Shown: one piece after another, positions 63,517-64,000 of the stretch
How positions within the stretch are numbered: the stretch's first letter is position 1
Layout of the letters: every line of letters begins with the position of its first letter
From: Segetibacter sp.
GTDB taxonomy: Bacteria > Bacteroidota > Bacteroidia > Chitinophagales > Chitinophagaceae
Direction: 5' to 3'
Length of the DNA: 64,000 nucleotides
Assembly (NCBI GenBank): GCA_028288485.1
Contig: JAQBNO010000154.1
Location: 150,552-214,551, forward strand
Program-made: the position numbers and the translations under genes
The notes under the pieces: generated by a model
Database searches by the model: none
Told to the model about the DNA's origin: nothing
The model's input: only the letters and a program-made list of their open reading frames with translations

Positions 63517-63543
63517 AAAAAACCTTCCGCTAAGGGAAGGTTA
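63517..63543 (-). terminator. Terminator after lysA
   Basis: AACCTTCC stem with GGAAGGTT and a short loop; on the minus strand a run of seven T follows. Confidence 0.75.
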
Positions 63544-63547
63544 AGCA

Positions 63548-64000
63548 CTATAGAACTTCGACCTGGTTTCTTAATAAGTCTTCAAAAACATCGCGGTTGC
63601 GGATCACTTTTGCTTCACCATCTTTGACCAAAACTTCAGCAGGTTTTAATCGCGAATTGAAGTGACTCGACATTTCAAAACCATAAGCTCCAGCATTATA
63701 AAAAACAAGGTAGTCTCCTTCCCTCACTTCGTTCAGCTTTCTATCCCACGCAAATGTATCTGTCTCGCAAATATTACCAACTACTGTATAAATTCTTTCT
63801 GCGCCTTTTGGATTGGTGATGTTATCTATCTTGTGAAACGACTCATAAAACATGGGCCGTATAAGGTGATTAAAACCGCTGTTAACTCCGGCAAAAACAG
63901 TGGCCGTGGTTTGCTTAATCACGTTTGCTTTTACCACAAAATAGCCGGCTTCGCTTACCAGGTATTTGCCGGGCTCGAACCATATTTGCAGTTTTTTTCC
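63548..64000 (-). CDS. lysA: Diaminopimelate decarboxylase, C-terminal part
   Basis: The frame is open to the right edge; the last 150 codons are present. It reads KLQIWFEPGKYLVSEAGYFV, then VKANVIKQT, FAGVNSGFNHLIRPMFYESF, VVGNICETDTFAWDRKL and DYLVFYNAGAYGFEMSSHFN. The EPG-(R/K)-Y-L-V substrate/PLP loop, the IC-E-(S/T)-D-T motif with the catalytic cysteine, and the NAGAYG-(x)-MSS motif are those of fold-III PLP decarboxylase LysA, which makes lysine from meso-diaminopimelate. A GTG at 63937 is not the start, because the frame and motif continue upstream of it. Confidence 0.93.
   Translation of the reverse strand, partial: GKKLQIWFEPGKYLVSEAGYFVVKANVIKQTTATVFAGVNSGFNHLIRPMFYESFHKIDNITNPKGAERIYTVVGNICETDTFAWDRKLNEVREGDYLVFYNAGAYGFEMSSHFNSRLKPAEVLVKDGEAKVIRNRDVFEDLLRNQVEVL

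Overview
The window looks like chromosomal DNA of a Bacteroidota bacterium, most likely Chitinophagaceae-like. It carries paired SusC/SusD systems, lipoprotein signals of the SusD type, few Shine-Dalgarno sequences, -7 boxes of the form TAnnTTTG, a type III and a eukaryote-like type II glutamine synthetase, and moderate to low G+C. I see no tRNA, rRNA, CRISPR array, integrase or transposase.

Layout. (1) About 1-22,500, all on the minus strand, is a pectin/polygalacturonate utilisation locus: two susC/susD pairs, a 1011-aa beta-helix protein with a DUF6298-like second half, two PL10-like pectate lyases, an SMP-30-like propeller, a very large LamG protein, and at the left edge a hexuronate (ExuT-type) transporter. 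The two susC genes share three conserved upstream blocks, so one regulator probably controls both. (2) About 24,165-32,937 on the plus strand is an almost complete haem pathway (hemA-hemC-hemD-hemE-hemF-hemB-hemL), with an AraC-family regulator convergent to it. (3) About 34,800-49,531 is a nitrogen-assimilation block: gltB, gltD, two Amt transporters flanking an outer-membrane porin, then GSIII and GSII on the minus strand. (4) About 49,800-57,851 holds a HAD/kinase-like pair and the threonine operon thrA-thrB-thrC behind what looks like a Thr/Ile leader-peptide attenuator. (5) The rest holds gyrB, small envelope genes, several decayed accessory genes and the 3' part of lysA.

Three layers of non-coding structure stand out. 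First, at least 18 copies of a dispersed repeat sit between genes. Its core is an odd-length palindrome, GYGWCRC followed by AAC, whose paired positions co-vary (GTGACAC versus GCGACGC or GCGTCGC). Second, the three gaps between hemE, hemF, hemB and hemL are each filled by a four-helix-bundle (23S-rRNA-IVS-type) gene bounded by inverted arrays of 7- or 8-bp tandem repeats. Two of the three genes are broken, and an array of ten heptamers with no gene sits in frame inside hemC. These look like a short mobile cassette family. Third, small accessory genes are decaying (a VapBC-like pair, DUF2752, a retropepsin, a coiled-coil protein fragment and two four-helix-bundle genes), while every long housekeeping gene is intact. 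That pattern argues for real decay, not base-calling error.
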